DNA of 64,000 bases, taken from contig JAGAWT010000028.1 of NCBI GenBank assembly GCA_018110985.1, positions 1 to 64,000 on the forward strand, in the 5' to 3' direction. The notes beneath the pieces are model-generated. The model ran no database searches, had not been told where the DNA came from, and saw only the letters and a list, made by a program, of their open reading frames with translations. The position numbers and the translations under genes are program-made. Shown one piece after another: positions 39,444-48,959 of the stretch (the stretch's first letter is position 1; each line of letters starts with the position of its first letter). Origin of the DNA: Oscillospiraceae bacterium. Its GTDB lineage: Bacteria; Bacillota; Clostridia; Oscillospirales; Ruminococcaceae.

Positions 39444-40250
39444 ATGAATAAAAAGACTTTTATCGTTTGTCTGGTAGTGTTTATTGCGTCCGCACTCCTG
39501 GCAGTTTCCGTCAGTGCCGAGGATCTGACGATAGATGTGTCCTCTGCGGTGGAATCCAACGGAAAATACGGGCAGTCCGTCAGGATAGATACCCCGGAGC
39601 AGGATGAAAAATTCAGTGAAAATTTCGACCCCTGCACAATGACCAAGAACTCTGTGGTCATTGCGGAATATACCCTGAATGATGACTACGACGGCAGTGT
39701 TTCTCCCGTTGAGCTCATTTTCCAGACATGGAAGGGCGGACCTCAGGAAAGGAACCCCCATGTGCTGAAGGAATGGAACAAGGTCACTCCCTATGAGTTC
39801 AACGCCACAAAGGCTTATTTTTCCTATGATGACATAGTCGCTGCCTGGGGCGTGGAGGACTTTTCCACCTGCTATGCGGTCTATATAGGGGATACGGGCT
39901 ATCGTGTGACCGTCACATCCATGAAGGTGACGGAGATAGACCCTTCAAAGTCGTTCCTGCTGGCAAACAGCGGTGCAGCGGAGGACAGCGGCGAGGAAGA
40001 GGCGCAGGAGACGGAAGCCTCCGTAGTGACCGAAGCAGTCACTACCTATGAAACGGGCAAGACCACTCTCGGCACCGCCGCAGAGACAAAAGCCACCGCA
40101 GACCCTGCCGAACAGGCGAGAAGGATAGCTGAGGCAGCGCCCAAGACAGGATCGGGTGCGGGCATCGTGATAGCCGTGATAATAGTTGCGGTCATTGCCG
40201 GAGGCGGCGCAGGCGTTTATATATGGCTGAAAAGGAACGGCAGGATATGA
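39444..40250 (+). CDS. Secreted beta-rich (CBM-like) protein with C-terminal membrane anchor
   Basis: 268 residues. Signal MNKKTFIVCLVVFIASALLAVSVSAED; residues about 28-175 resemble a carbohydrate-binding beta sandwich (VELIFQTWKGG, KAYFSYDDIVAAWG); a Thr/Glu/Ala-rich stalk follows; a C-terminal helix (GIVIAVIIVAVIAGGGAGVYIWL) and KRNGRI anchor it. It overlaps the GH74 gene by 4 bases, so it may hold xyloglucan near the enzyme. CBM assignment is tentative. Confidence 0.72.
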   Translation: MNKKTFIVCLVVFIASALLAVSVSAEDLTIDVSSAVESNGKYGQSVRIDTPEQDEKFSENFDPCTMTKNSVVIAEYTLNDDYDGSVSPVELIFQTWKGGPQERNPHVLKEWNKVTPYEFNATKAYFSYDDIVAAWGVEDFSTCYAVYIGDTGYRVTVTSMKVTEIDPSKSFLLANSGAAEDSGEEEAQETEASVVTEAVTTYETGKTTLGTAAETKATADPAEQARRIAEAAPKTGSGAGIVIAVIIVAVIAGGGAGVYIWLKRNGRI

Positions 40251-42442
40251 AAAGATCGGCAGGGATTCTGGCAGTCCTTTCCTGTCTGGCACTGCTTTCC
40301 TCATGCGGGAGCAATGCGGGCGGCGGAGACACTTCTCCTGCCGCAGTGACGGAGACCACCGCAGAGGTGCAGGGCACAGGCTGGAGCTACGGACAGGTGA
40401 ACATAGGCGGCGGCGGGTTTGTGACGGGTATCATAAGCACGTCAGAGCCGGGGCTTTTCTACGCAAGGACGGACGTGGGCGGCGCTTACAGATGGGACAA
40501 GGAGAAGTCTGCATGGAAGCCCCTCAGCCTTGACATCTCCAAGGAAGATGTGGGACTTCTGGGCATAGACGGCATAGCCTGTGACCCTTCAAACGCCGCA
40601 AACCTCTATATGATAGCGGGTACATCCTACTTCAGCGGCGGAAAGACCTGTGTGCTCGTTTCCCATGACTACGGGGAGCATTTTGACAGGGTGGATGTTT
40701 CCGACCTTGTAAAGGTACACGGCAACGGCATGGGCAGAGGTAACGGCGAAAGGATAGCTGTTGACCCCTCCGACCCGGATCGCATACTCATAGGCGGCAG
40801 GACAGGCGGCATGATACTCTCCGAGGACGGGGGAAAGACTTTCTCTCCCGTTGATTTTCCCGTCACCTCCACCGCAAACGAGAACGGCATCAACATCATC
40901 CTTTTCGACCCCAATGACCCGGAGACCGTTTATGCGGGAGTGTCACGGAGCAAAGAGGACAATGTGTTCGTCTCCCATGACGGGGGGAACACATGGGAGC
41001 CACACCCCCTCCTGAACGACGACATCAGGAAATATATGCCCTGCCGCTTTGACATAGACAGCAAGGGCAGGCTTTATATAAGCTGCGGCAACAATGAGGG
41101 TCCCTGGAATTCCATGACAGGCCAGCTTTTCAGGCTGGACGGGGCTGCGGGCACGGCGGAGGGCATTTCCCCCGACAAGTGTACCATAGGTGATATAGTT
41201 ATAGATCCGTCGGATGACAACAGGATAGTCCTTGTTTCTTCCGAGGTGTGGGAGCAGCAGCCCAACGGAGGCTACGGGGATATCTTCTTCCGCAGCACGG
41301 ACGGCGGCGAAAGCTGGCAGGAGATAACTCCCGACAAGTACACCATGAGCGTGGGCGAATGTCCCTGGATAGAGGGATCGGCGTTCCACTGGTGTTCGTG
41401 CCTTGCCATGGACAGCGGAGACCCGGATAAGATACTTGTGAATTCCGGAAACGGTATTTTTGCCTGTGATGACATATGGGGCGAAAAGCCGGAGATATAC
41501 TTCGATGCAAATGGCATAGAGGAAACTGTGCCTCTCGACCTTATTTCCTATGAGGGTTTTCCCCTTGTGAGCGCCATAGGCGACTATGACGGCTATGTAC
41601 ACGAGGACATCTTTTCCCCCGCAGTGCGCCACACCGCACAGGTGGGCTCGGTCTCAAGCATCTCCGTTGCCTTTAAGAACAGGGATGTCTGGGCAAAGGC
41701 AGGGACGGATCAGAACAAGCTGACCCTGCTTGTGTCTGGGGACGGGGGACAGAGCTGGGACAGCATCACCGCCTCTCCGGAGGAAGGAAAGGTGCTTTAC
41801 GGAGGCAGTGTGGCACTGACCGCCGACGGAAGCTCCCTTATATGGAGCCCGGAAAACTCTATGAAGGTCTACCGCAGCGAAGACATGGGGAAAAGCTGGG
41901 AGCCCTGCACCGGCATAGTGGGCAGCGGCGGCTGCTATGTGATAGGGGACAATGTGGATGAAAACATTGTCTATGCCAGCAGCAAGGGCGTTTTCTATGT
42001 CAGCCGTGACAAGGGCAGGAGCTTCAGGCGTGCCTACGATACCTCGGGAAAGTACAAGAGGCTTGCTGTATCTCCCACAGAGAGCGGAAAGGTCTACATC
42101 CCCGCAGGCGGCATGGGACTTCTTATGACCTCGGATGCGGGAGAGAACATCAGCCTTGTGAAGGGGCTCAAATACTGTGAAGCCGTTGGACTGGGAAAGC
42201 CCAAAAACGAGGGCAGTCCCTATGTTATCTATGTGTGGGGCACTCCCGCAGACGGCGGCGCAGAGGGCATCTACATGAGCGAGGATGACGGAGCCTCATG
42301 GAGCCGTGTGAACGACGACCTTCACGCCTTCGGCGGCACCGGCAACGGTGAGTTTATAGTGGGCGACATGAATGTTTACGGCAGGGTGTATATGTCCACC
42401 GTAGGTCTGGGTATCGCCTACTGCGATAAAGATGAAAAGTAA
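40247..42442 (+). CDS. GH74 family (xyloglucanase-type) lipoprotein
   Basis: 731 residues from ATG 40247, which overlaps the preceding stop (ATGA). The signal MKRSAGILAVLSCLALLSSCG carries a lipobox. The rest is a pair of seven-bladed propellers with many BNR/Asp-box turns (SEDGGKTF, SHDGGNTW, STDGGESW, SGDGGQSW, SEDDGASW). The GH74 signature ARTDVGGAYRWD holds the likely catalytic Asp D76. GH74 enzymes cut xyloglucan backbones. It should act at the outer membrane face. The second catalytic Asp could not be placed by eye, so a non-hydrolytic relative remains possible. Confidence 0.88.
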   Translation: MKRSAGILAVLSCLALLSSCGSNAGGGDTSPAAVTETTAEVQGTGWSYGQVNIGGGGFVTGIISTSEPGLFYARTDVGGAYRWDKEKSAWKPLSLDISKEDVGLLGIDGIACDPSNAANLYMIAGTSYFSGGKTCVLVSHDYGEHFDRVDVSDLVKVHGNGMGRGNGERIAVDPSDPDRILIGGRTGGMILSEDGGKTFSPVDFPVTSTANENGINIILFDPNDPETVYAGVSRSKEDNVFVSHDGGNTWEPHPLLNDDIRKYMPCRFDIDSKGRLYISCGNNEGPWNSMTGQLFRLDGAAGTAEGISPDKCTIGDIVIDPSDDNRIVLVSSEVWEQQPNGGYGDIFFRSTDGGESWQEITPDKYTMSVGECPWIEGSAFHWCSCLAMDSGDPDKILVNSGNGIFACDDIWGEKPEIYFDANGIEETVPLDLISYEGFPLVSAIGDYDGYVHEDIFSPAVRHTAQVGSVSSISVAFKNRDVWAKAGTDQNKLTLLVSGDGGQSWDSITASPEEGKVLYGGSVALTADGSSLIWSPENSMKVYRSEDMGKSWEPCTGIVGSGGCYVIGDNVDENIVYASSKGVFYVSRDKGRSFRRAYDTSGKYKRLAVSPTESGKVYIPAGGMGLLMTSDAGENISLVKGLKYCEAVGLGKPKNEGSPYVIYVWGTPADGGAEGIYMSEDDGASWSRVNDDLHAFGGTGNGEFIVGDMNVYGRVYMSTVGLGIAYCDKDEK

Positions 42443-42486
42443 AAGTTGCTTAATTGTAAATTTACTTTTTTGGTGACCGTAACACC

Positions 42487-42515
42487 TTGACAGCCATTAT
42501 TTGCAATGGTATAAT
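42487..42515 (+). promoter_or_regulatory. Promoter of the 254-residue membrane protein
   Basis: TTGACA (42487-42492), 17-bp spacer, TATAAT (42510-42515). The spacer contains the inverted repeat CCATT/AATGG, which could be a small operator. Confidence 0.88.
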
Positions 42516-42553
42516 GGATATTTGTAAAGTAATATGAAAAGAAGGTCGGACCT

Positions 42554-43318
42554 ATGAAAATAAAGAAAAGATTCATTGTGCTGTGCATAGTTCTTTCGGT
42601 TGCGGCTCTTGCCATAAGCGTGGCGATGTTCTATTTCGAGATGGGGCTTGCACATTTTTCCAAGCTGGACAAGGTCATCACCGGCACATGGAAGCAGACC
42701 TCCTCTGCCGACCCTGCCTACGGCAACACCAACACCAACTACATAGTTACGAAGATAAGGACACTTTCCGAAGCACGGAAGGAATCTCAGAGCGATCCCA
42801 CAAGGGGGGAGGTCGCCAGCTTCCCCTATCTCGGAACGGTGAGGGTGTGCGACGGCAAGTACAAGGCATACGGACAGGATGTTTACGGAAACAACTTCGT
42901 CATTTACGGTGACCCCCGCAACAGCACCGATAAGGAAAACGACAAAACAAACGAGGGGAAGGTAAGGGAATTCGGCTTCGGATCCAGAACGAGCGTTTAC
43001 TACAAGCCGGACGATCCGAGAAGGACCGCAACAAGAGTCGGCTATACTCAGTATATCGTGCTCATTGCCGTTCTTGTGGTGCTTGCCATAGGTCTTGTGG
43101 TACTTGCGAAGTTCATAAACGAAAAGCTGAAGGAAAGCACCTTTGATGAATCTCCCGTTACCATAATGGATATTCCTGCGCTGGTCGTTATCATCGGCAT
43201 CATACTGGGATTCCTTTCGGGTCTCTTTATAGGGAACATCAGTGTGGGCGCAGATTACACCGTCATCAACCAGAATATCGCAAACCTTTATGAGACAGGT
43301 GAGATAAGCGTCACCTGA
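42554..43318 (+). CDS. Three-helix membrane protein
   Basis: 254 residues. One N-terminal membrane helix (FIVLCIVLSVAALAISVAMFYF), an external domain of about 125 residues, then two helices (YIVLIAVLVVLAIGLVVLAKF and IPALVVIIGIILGFLSGLFIG). No motif I recognise. AAGGTCGGACC precedes the ATG. The threonine T-box follows directly. Confidence 0.72.
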   Translation: MKIKKRFIVLCIVLSVAALAISVAMFYFEMGLAHFSKLDKVITGTWKQTSSADPAYGNTNTNYIVTKIRTLSEARKESQSDPTRGEVASFPYLGTVRVCDGKYKAYGQDVYGNNFVIYGDPRNSTDKENDKTNEGKVREFGFGSRTSVYYKPDDPRRTATRVGYTQYIVLIAVLVVLAIGLVVLAKFINEKLKESTFDESPVTIMDIPALVVIIGIILGFLSGLFIGNISVGADYTVINQNIANLYETGEISVT

Positions 43319-43339
43319 CACCTCACAGGATCCCTGTTG

Positions 43340-43590
43340 TTCTTATGCTGCCTTCCGGCGGAAGCTGAGTCTTGCGGAAAGCGCAGTATCATCACCCTTA
43401 CAGAGAGCCGCCTTGGCTGAGATGGCGGCAGGGTCGGGATAAAGGGTACCGCCTGTGTTGTAATCCGCCGTAATGGGCGGCGCATTCCTCCGTTAAAGGG
43501 AAAAGAGGGCGGGGCGACCCGCCGAATTCGGGTGGAACCACGGTATGATATCGTCCCGTACAGTATTACTGCTGTACGGGCTTTTATTTT
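43340..43590 (+). promoter_or_regulatory. T-box leader, threonine type (ACC specifier)
   Basis: Stem I shows an AGTA loop-E element (43385-43388) and the CAGAGAGCCGCC motif (43401). The specifier region reads GGTACCGCCTGTG, giving ACC (Thr) at 43448-43450. CCGCC/GGCGG and GCGGG/CCCGC hairpins follow. The T-box core TTCGGGTGGAACCACGG spans 43528-43543 with its partner CGTCCCG. The terminator stem is CCCGTACAG/CTGTACGGG (43555-43563 with 43572-43580) followed by CTTTTATTTTT. thrS lies in the same transcription unit but two genes downstream. No clear promoter was found right before the leader, so it may be read from the upstream gene. Confidence 0.9.
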
Positions 43591-43596
43591 TGAACT

Positions 43597-44751
43597 ATGG
43601 ATATAAAAAAGCTTTATGATGAAATGTGTTCCCTTGCGGTCTTCAGGGGGATAAGAGAATTAAAGACCATGGATTCCCTTATGCGGCTGCTAAAGGAGCC
43701 TACCTACGAAAATGCGGGGGAATTTGCCGCAAACCTTTACAGACACAGCGCCGATCTGACCGGCTATGTCTCAAAGGCGGTGTCCGAGAATGAAAACGAG
43801 TATTTGAGGCGGCTGGCTGTCCGCAGGGAGGTGCCTGCGCCTATGGAAAGGTCGGTGGAAAGAGAGCTCCTTATCCTTGAAAGGCTCTCCTTACTGCGGC
43901 CGGAGGATATCCCTCTTGAAGGTATCGCCGGGTGGGATACGGATAAGGCGGATTTCCGCTCCATGTACCGTGAAAGGGTGGAAAAGCTGTTTACAAAGGG
44001 CTTTGGCATCTACTCAAAGCACACTGCGTTCATGCTCAAGGGGGATGATATAGTCCCCGTACTGACACCCGATCCCCAAAGGCTCTCCGAGCTCCATTCC
44101 TATGAGCTGCAAAGAAAGCAGGTTGTGGATAATACTCTGGCGCTCATAAACGGGCTGCCCGCCGCAAATGCCCTTCTTTACGGGGATGCGGGAACAGGCA
44201 AATCCTCCACGGTGAAGGCTGTGGTGAATGAGTTTGCAGACAGGGGTCTGAGGCTCATAGAGATAAAGAAATCCCAGCTCACGCAGCTCCCTCTTGTAAT
44301 GGAGCAGATAGTGGGAAATCCGCTGAAATTCATCATATTCATAGACGATCTTTCCTTTGCAACGGATGATGAGGACTTCGGGATGCTCAAAGCCGTTCTG
44401 GAGGGCTCTGTTTCCGCAAAGGCGGACAATGCGGTCATATATGCCACCTCAAACAGGCGGCACCTTCTGAAGGAGCGCTTCGCCGACCGCAGCGGGGACG
44501 ATGTACACGCAGGAGACACAAGACAGGAGCAGGCTTCCCTGTCGGAACGCTTTGGACTGAGGGTCACCTTCCTGAAGCCTGACAAGCAGGTATACCTTGA
44601 GATAGTCGAGGAACTGGCAAAGCAGTACGGCATCGACATTCCCCGTGAGGAGCTTTTTGCGGGAGCCGAAAGCTATGCCCTCAGGCGCTCTGGACGCAGC
44701 GGACGTGCCGCAAGGCATTATGTGGAATCCCTCAAAAGCGGCAGGATATAG
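43597..44751 (+). CDS. AAA-type ATPase of the DUF815 family
   Basis: 384 residues. Walker A GDAGTGKSS at about 200 and Walker B FIIFIDDLSF at about 245, then a sensor-1-like YATSNRRHL and a C-terminal lid. This is the DUF815 arrangement (AAA ATPases of unknown target). The ATG sits only 6 bases after the T-box terminator U-tract and has no visible Shine-Dalgarno sequence, which is odd. It is the first gene of the T-box operon. Confidence 0.85.
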   Translation: MDIKKLYDEMCSLAVFRGIRELKTMDSLMRLLKEPTYENAGEFAANLYRHSADLTGYVSKAVSENENEYLRRLAVRREVPAPMERSVERELLILERLSLLRPEDIPLEGIAGWDTDKADFRSMYRERVEKLFTKGFGIYSKHTAFMLKGDDIVPVLTPDPQRLSELHSYELQRKQVVDNTLALINGLPAANALLYGDAGTGKSSTVKAVVNEFADRGLRLIEIKKSQLTQLPLVMEQIVGNPLKFIIFIDDLSFATDDEDFGMLKAVLEGSVSAKADNAVIYATSNRRHLLKERFADRSGDDVHAGDTRQEQASLSERFGLRVTFLKPDKQVYLEIVEELAKQYGIDIPREELFAGAESYALRRSGRSGRAARHYVESLKSGRI

Positions 44752-45390
44752 ATGAAAAAGGCAGGACTTTTCAGTGTATGCGCTGTCATAGGGATCGCCG
44801 AAGTGTTTATCCTGATCGTTATTTTCGTGATCCTGAGTGATATGGATCTCGGTTCATCCGAGTACCTTGTTTACGACGGAGAAGGCATAGAGTATATAAA
44901 CACATTTGTGTCTGTGTGTGAGATACTTTGCGGTACTTTTCTCCTCACAGCACTGCCGCTTCTTATACTGTCCGTCATAGGCGCGGTCAGGGCGGAGGCG
45001 GGCCGGCTCGGCAGGGCCGTTATGGCGGCGGCTTCCGTTGTGATCGCAGCTACGGCGTCCGCTCTTTCCGTGGCGGATATATTTGCCGTATCTGTCAATG
45101 ATGAGTATTACCGCTATTCAAGGTACTATACCTTTGAAACGGACAGGGGTAAGATAGTCATAGGCGAATACTATTCCCCGGTGAATGACAGGATAGGGGC
45201 TTTCCGCATTACGGATGACAGCCACGCAGTATATCTGGGAGACGTGGAAAGCGACAACTACACGCCTCGCGGGAAGTACACGGTATCCGCAGAGGGCGAT
45301 GAGTTCATCATCAGCTACCGTGAGACTGTAAGAGATACGGATACAGAGGAAAACTCACCTCTGATAACAACGAAATTCAAAATCCAGTGA
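44752..45390 (+). CDS. Membrane protein between DUF815 ATPase and thrS
   Basis: 212 residues, starting immediately after the ATPase stop codon. Three membrane segments (about 7-29, 55-78 and 85-110), then about 95 extracellular or cytoplasmic residues with beta character. No family recognised. Tight spacing to both neighbours places it in the Thr T-box operon. Confidence 0.75.
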   Translation: MKKAGLFSVCAVIGIAEVFILIVIFVILSDMDLGSSEYLVYDGEGIEYINTFVSVCEILCGTFLLTALPLLILSVIGAVRAEAGRLGRAVMAAASVVIAATASALSVADIFAVSVNDEYYRYSRYYTFETDRGKIVIGEYYSPVNDRIGAFRITDDSHAVYLGDVESDNYTPRGKYTVSAEGDEFIISYRETVRDTDTEENSPLITTKFKIQ

Positions 45391-45404
45391 AAGGAAGAAT
45401 AAAA

Positions 45405-47357
45405 ATGGTAAAACTTACTTTAAAGGACGGCTCCGTAAGAGAGGCAGAGGCAGGCATCTCCGCAGCAGAGGCTGTAAAAGCCATAGGCATGGGACTTTAC
45501 AAGGCAGCCTGCTGCGTAAAGCTCAACGGAAAGGTCTGTGATCTTCGTACGCCCCTCACCGAGGACTGCGAATTTGAGGTCTGCACCTTTGACAGCCTTG
45601 ACGGAAAGAAGACCTACTGGCACACCACAGCCCACATATGCGCACAGGCTGTAAAGCGTGTTTACCCCGATGTGAAGCTGTCTATCGGACCTTCCATAGA
45701 TAACGGCTTCTACTATGACTTTGACACCGAAAAGCCCTTCACCTCCGAGGATCTGGCGAAGTTTGAGGCGGAGATGAAGAAGATAATCAAGGAAAACCTT
45801 GAGATAAAGCGCTTTGAGCTTGCCCCGGAGGAGGCAGTGCAGAAGCTGCGTGACATGGAGGAGCCCTACAAGGTGGAGCTTTGCGAGGAGCACGCTTCAA
45901 AGGGCGAGGACATCAGCTTCTATGAGCAGGGTGAATTTACCGACCTCTGCGCAGGCCCCCACCTTATGAGCACCGGGCTTGTGAAGGCGATAAAGCTCAC
46001 CAACTGCACGGGTGCCTATTGGAGAGGAGATTCCAAGGGCAAGCAGCTCTCCCGTATCTACGGTATATCCTTCCCCAAGGCTTCACAGCTGGAGGAATAC
46101 CTGAAAGCCGTTGAGGAGGCAAAGCTCCGTGACCACAACAAGATAGGCAGGGAGCAGGGCTACTTCACCACCGTTGACTATATCGGTCAGGGTCTGCCCA
46201 TCATGATGCCCAAGGGCGCGAAGGTGCTCCAGCTCCTGCAGCGCTGGGTAGAGGATATAGAGGAGAAGGACGGCTGCCAGATAACCAAGACTCCTTTCTT
46301 TGCAAAGCGTGATCTGTACAAGATCTCCGGCCACTGGGATCACTACCGTGACGGTATGTTCATAATGGGAGACCAGGATGATGAGGAAGCAGACTGCTAT
46401 GCCCTGCGCCCCATGACCTGCCCCTTCCAGTACCAGGTATTCCTTTACAAGAACCGTTCCTACAGGGAGCTGCCCATAAGGCTGACGGAGACCTCCACCC
46501 TTTTCCGCAATGAGGACAGCGGAGAGATGCACGGTCTTATCAGAGTGCGCCAGTTCACCATTTCCGAGGGTCACTATATCGTAACGCCCGAACAGCTGAA
46601 GGATGAATTCGGTCGTGCTCTCAGACTGGCGAAGTACTGCCTTGAAACTGTGGGACTGCTTGAGGACTGTACGTTCAGATTCTCCCAGTGGGATCCCTCT
46701 AACCCCAAGAACAAGTATGAGGGTACTCCGGAGCAGTGGGAGCAGTCACAGGCTGCCATGAAGGAGATACTGGACGAATTCGGTATAGACTACACCATCG
46801 GCATAGATGAGGCTGCCTTCTACGGCCCCAAGCTGGATGTACAGTACAAGAACGTATTCGGCAAGGAGGACACCCTTGTTACCATCCAGATAGATATGCT
46901 GCTGGCAAAGCGCTTCGGCATGGAGTATGTGGATGCGGACAACACCAAGAAGAACCCGATCATAATCCACCGTACCTCACTGGGCTGCTACGAGCGTACG
47001 CTGGCATATCTGCTTGAAAAGTACGCAGGCGCACTTCCTCTGTGGATGATGCCCGAGCAGGTACGCCTTATCCCCGTTACCGACCGTGCTCTTGAATACG
47101 CAAAGGAAGTGGAGAAGAAGCTGTCCGATGTGAATATCCGCTGCACCGTGGATGACCGCAGCGAGGGCGTGGGCTACAAGATAAGACAGGGCGTTATGGA
47201 GAAGATACCCTATCTCTTCATAGTGGGCGACAACGAGGTAGCCGAAGGCACTGTTTCCCTGCGTTCACGCAGCAAGGGCGATCTTGGTGCCATGAAGGCG
47301 GATGAGGCAGTGGACAAGATCCTCAAGGAAAGCATTTCCAAGTCGAGGGACAACTGA
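45405..47357 (+). CDS. thrS: Threonyl-tRNA synthetase
   Basis: 650 residues from ATG 45405 with AAAGGAAG upstream; an in-frame ATG/GTG further up lacks support. TGS domain at 1-60, editing domain with HTTAHICAQAVKR and TDLCAGPHL, class II core (RPMTCPFQYQVF, FRNEDSGEMHGLIRVRQFT, SLGCYERTLAYLLE) and C-terminal anticodon-binding domain (MPEQVRLIPVTDRALEYA). It charges tRNA-Thr. Control by the ACC T-box fits, although two genes intervene. Confidence 0.97.
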   Translation: MVKLTLKDGSVREAEAGISAAEAVKAIGMGLYKAACCVKLNGKVCDLRTPLTEDCEFEVCTFDSLDGKKTYWHTTAHICAQAVKRVYPDVKLSIGPSIDNGFYYDFDTEKPFTSEDLAKFEAEMKKIIKENLEIKRFELAPEEAVQKLRDMEEPYKVELCEEHASKGEDISFYEQGEFTDLCAGPHLMSTGLVKAIKLTNCTGAYWRGDSKGKQLSRIYGISFPKASQLEEYLKAVEEAKLRDHNKIGREQGYFTTVDYIGQGLPIMMPKGAKVLQLLQRWVEDIEEKDGCQITKTPFFAKRDLYKISGHWDHYRDGMFIMGDQDDEEADCYALRPMTCPFQYQVFLYKNRSYRELPIRLTETSTLFRNEDSGEMHGLIRVRQFTISEGHYIVTPEQLKDEFGRALRLAKYCLETVGLLEDCTFRFSQWDPSNPKNKYEGTPEQWEQSQAAMKEILDEFGIDYTIGIDEAAFYGPKLDVQYKNVFGKEDTLVTIQIDMLLAKRFGMEYVDADNTKKNPIIIHRTSLGCYERTLAYLLEKYAGALPLWMMPEQVRLIPVTDRALEYAKEVEKKLSDVNIRCTVDDRSEGVGYKIRQGVMEKIPYLFIVGDNEVAEGTVSLRSRSKGDLGAMKADEAVDKILKESISKSRDN

Positions 47358-47794
47358 TGAAGCTGAGACCCTACACAAGGCGTGTTTTCTACTACGAGAC
47401 CGACAACATGGGCGTGGTGCACCACTCCAACTATCTAAGATGGTTCGAGGAGGCAAGGGTGGACGTGATAGAACAGGCAGGTCTGCCCTTTCAGACGGTA
47501 GAGGAGCGGGGACTTATGTCCCCGGTGCTCTCCGCACACTGCGACTACATAGTGCCTATGAGATTCGGTGATGTTTTTACGGTAAAGGCTTATATCCCCG
47601 ACTTTTCAAAGCTGCGCTTCGATGTGGAGTACGAGGTGTTCGACCAGAAGGGCACCCTCTGCGTAAAGGGCAGCACCACCCACTGTTTTATAGACAGGGA
47701 ATTCAGACCTGTCCGTATAAAGAAGAATTACCCTGACATATACGACATCTACTGCGCACTGGCAGATGCGGGAAGGGAGCTTTATGAGTGCTGA
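47357..47794 (+). CDS. Acyl-CoA thioesterase, YbgC/4HBT family
   Basis: 145 residues. Hot-dog fold with the YbgC-type active site [23 protein letters not shown]. It hydrolyses a short acyl-CoA or aryl-CoA thioester. Its ATG overlaps the thrS stop (TGATG). Substrate is not readable. Confidence 0.88.
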   Translation: MKLRPYTRRVFYYETDNMGVVHHSNYLRWFEEARVDVIEQAGLPFQTVEERGLMSPVLSAHCDYIVPMRFGDVFTVKAYIPDFSKLRFDVEYEVFDQKGTLCVKGSTTHCFIDREFRPVRIKKNYPDIYDIYCALADAGRELYEC

Positions 47795-48224
47795 TATCGT
47801 AGAGATATTCACCGACGGTGCCTGCTCCGGCAATCCCGGCCCCGGAGGCTGGGGGACTATACTGCGCTTCAACGGCGCCGAAAAGGCGCTGTCCGGCGGA
47901 GAGCCTCAGACTACCAACAATCGTATGGAGCTTACTGCGGTGATAGAGGGGCTGAAAGCACTCAAACGCCCGTGCAGGGTGATCGTAACCACCGACAGCA
48001 AATATGTCTGTGACGGCATAACAAAGGGCTGGGCGGTGTCATGGCGGAAAAAGGGCTGGAAAAAGGGCGACGGAAAGCCTGCTCTGAACCCCGATCTGTG
48101 GGGACAGCTCCTGGATCTGCTGGAAAAGCACGATGTTAAGATGGTCTGGGTCAAGGGTCATGCGGGTCACCCGGAAAACGAACGCTGTGATGCCCTGGCA
48201 GTGATGCAGCGGGACAGGCAGTGA
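47784..48224 (+). CDS. rnhA: Ribonuclease HI
   Basis: 146 residues from ATG 47784 (AGGGAG upstream). Acidic active site complete: [36 protein letters not shown] and the final Asp in NERCDALA. It removes RNA from RNA-DNA hybrids. It overlaps the thioesterase gene by 11 bases. Confidence 0.96.
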   Translation: MSADIVEIFTDGACSGNPGPGGWGTILRFNGAEKALSGGEPQTTNNRMELTAVIEGLKALKRPCRVIVTTDSKYVCDGITKGWAVSWRKKGWKKGDGKPALNPDLWGQLLDLLEKHDVKMVWVKGHAGHPENERCDALAVMQRDRQ

Positions 48225-48275
48225 CGGTGCCCCGGAAACAGACCGGTCAAGCGATCCCGAAAGGCGGTGAAAGCT

Positions 48276-48959
48276 ATGCAGTACGGATACAAGATATCAG
48301 CCTTTGCTTCGTCACAGCGATTCTTTGAGGCTGAAAAGTTCCTTGACAAATATCTGAAAGGATACGAAAAGGAGGGGGCAGTTTTTTCCGAGGACGGCTC
48401 CCGCAGTCAGAAATGGGTAAAAAGCGGAGACGAAAAGGAATTGTCCGTGGAGCTGGTGAAGAATGTGACCGAGTCTGCGGTGCTGGTCTTTTCGGACACG
48501 CCCATAAAGCTTTTCCGTTTCGGAGGGGCGGTCTTCTACCTGAGGGATATCATCCCGATGGCGGCATTTGCGGCTCTGTACTGGGTACTGTACCCGAAGC
48601 TTGCCATGAAGATGCCTGTGAACTTAGGCGGCAGCGCACCCGCCTACTGGGGCTCCATACTGCTTTTCATGCTGATATCCGCCTTTGTGATGCTGATAAT
48701 GATACTTGTGTCGGACAAATTCCTCTCCGCAAGAAGAGAGCCGTTCAGAACACGCTTCATACAGTTTGGCGGGGTGTTTTCGGCAGTTCTTGGGGTATAC
48801 GAGCTCATAAGCACTGTAAACAGCTCCATAAACCATAATCTGAAGGCATTCAGTGTCAGCTATCAGTATTTCTTCTCACGCCTTATCATGAGGCCGCTGT
48901 CACTGCTGCTCATACTCTTTGCGGTACTGAGGCTCATAAAGGGAAGGGGCAGAAGATGA
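48276..48959 (+). CDS. Membrane protein of unknown function
   Basis: 227 residues from ATG 48276; GTG 48267 is the alternative. About 85 soluble residues, then four membrane helices (IIPMAAFAALYWVLYP, WGSILLFMLISAFVMLIMILVS, FGGVFSAVLGVYELISTV, PLSLLLILFAVLRLI). It overlaps mnmA by 4 bases. No family recognised. Confidence 0.72.
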   Translation: MQYGYKISAFASSQRFFEAEKFLDKYLKGYEKEGAVFSEDGSRSQKWVKSGDEKELSVELVKNVTESAVLVFSDTPIKLFRFGGAVFYLRDIIPMAAFAALYWVLYPKLAMKMPVNLGGSAPAYWGSILLFMLISAFVMLIMILVSDKFLSARREPFRTRFIQFGGVFSAVLGVYELISTVNSSINHNLKAFSVSYQYFFSRLIMRPLSLLLILFAVLRLIKGRGRR

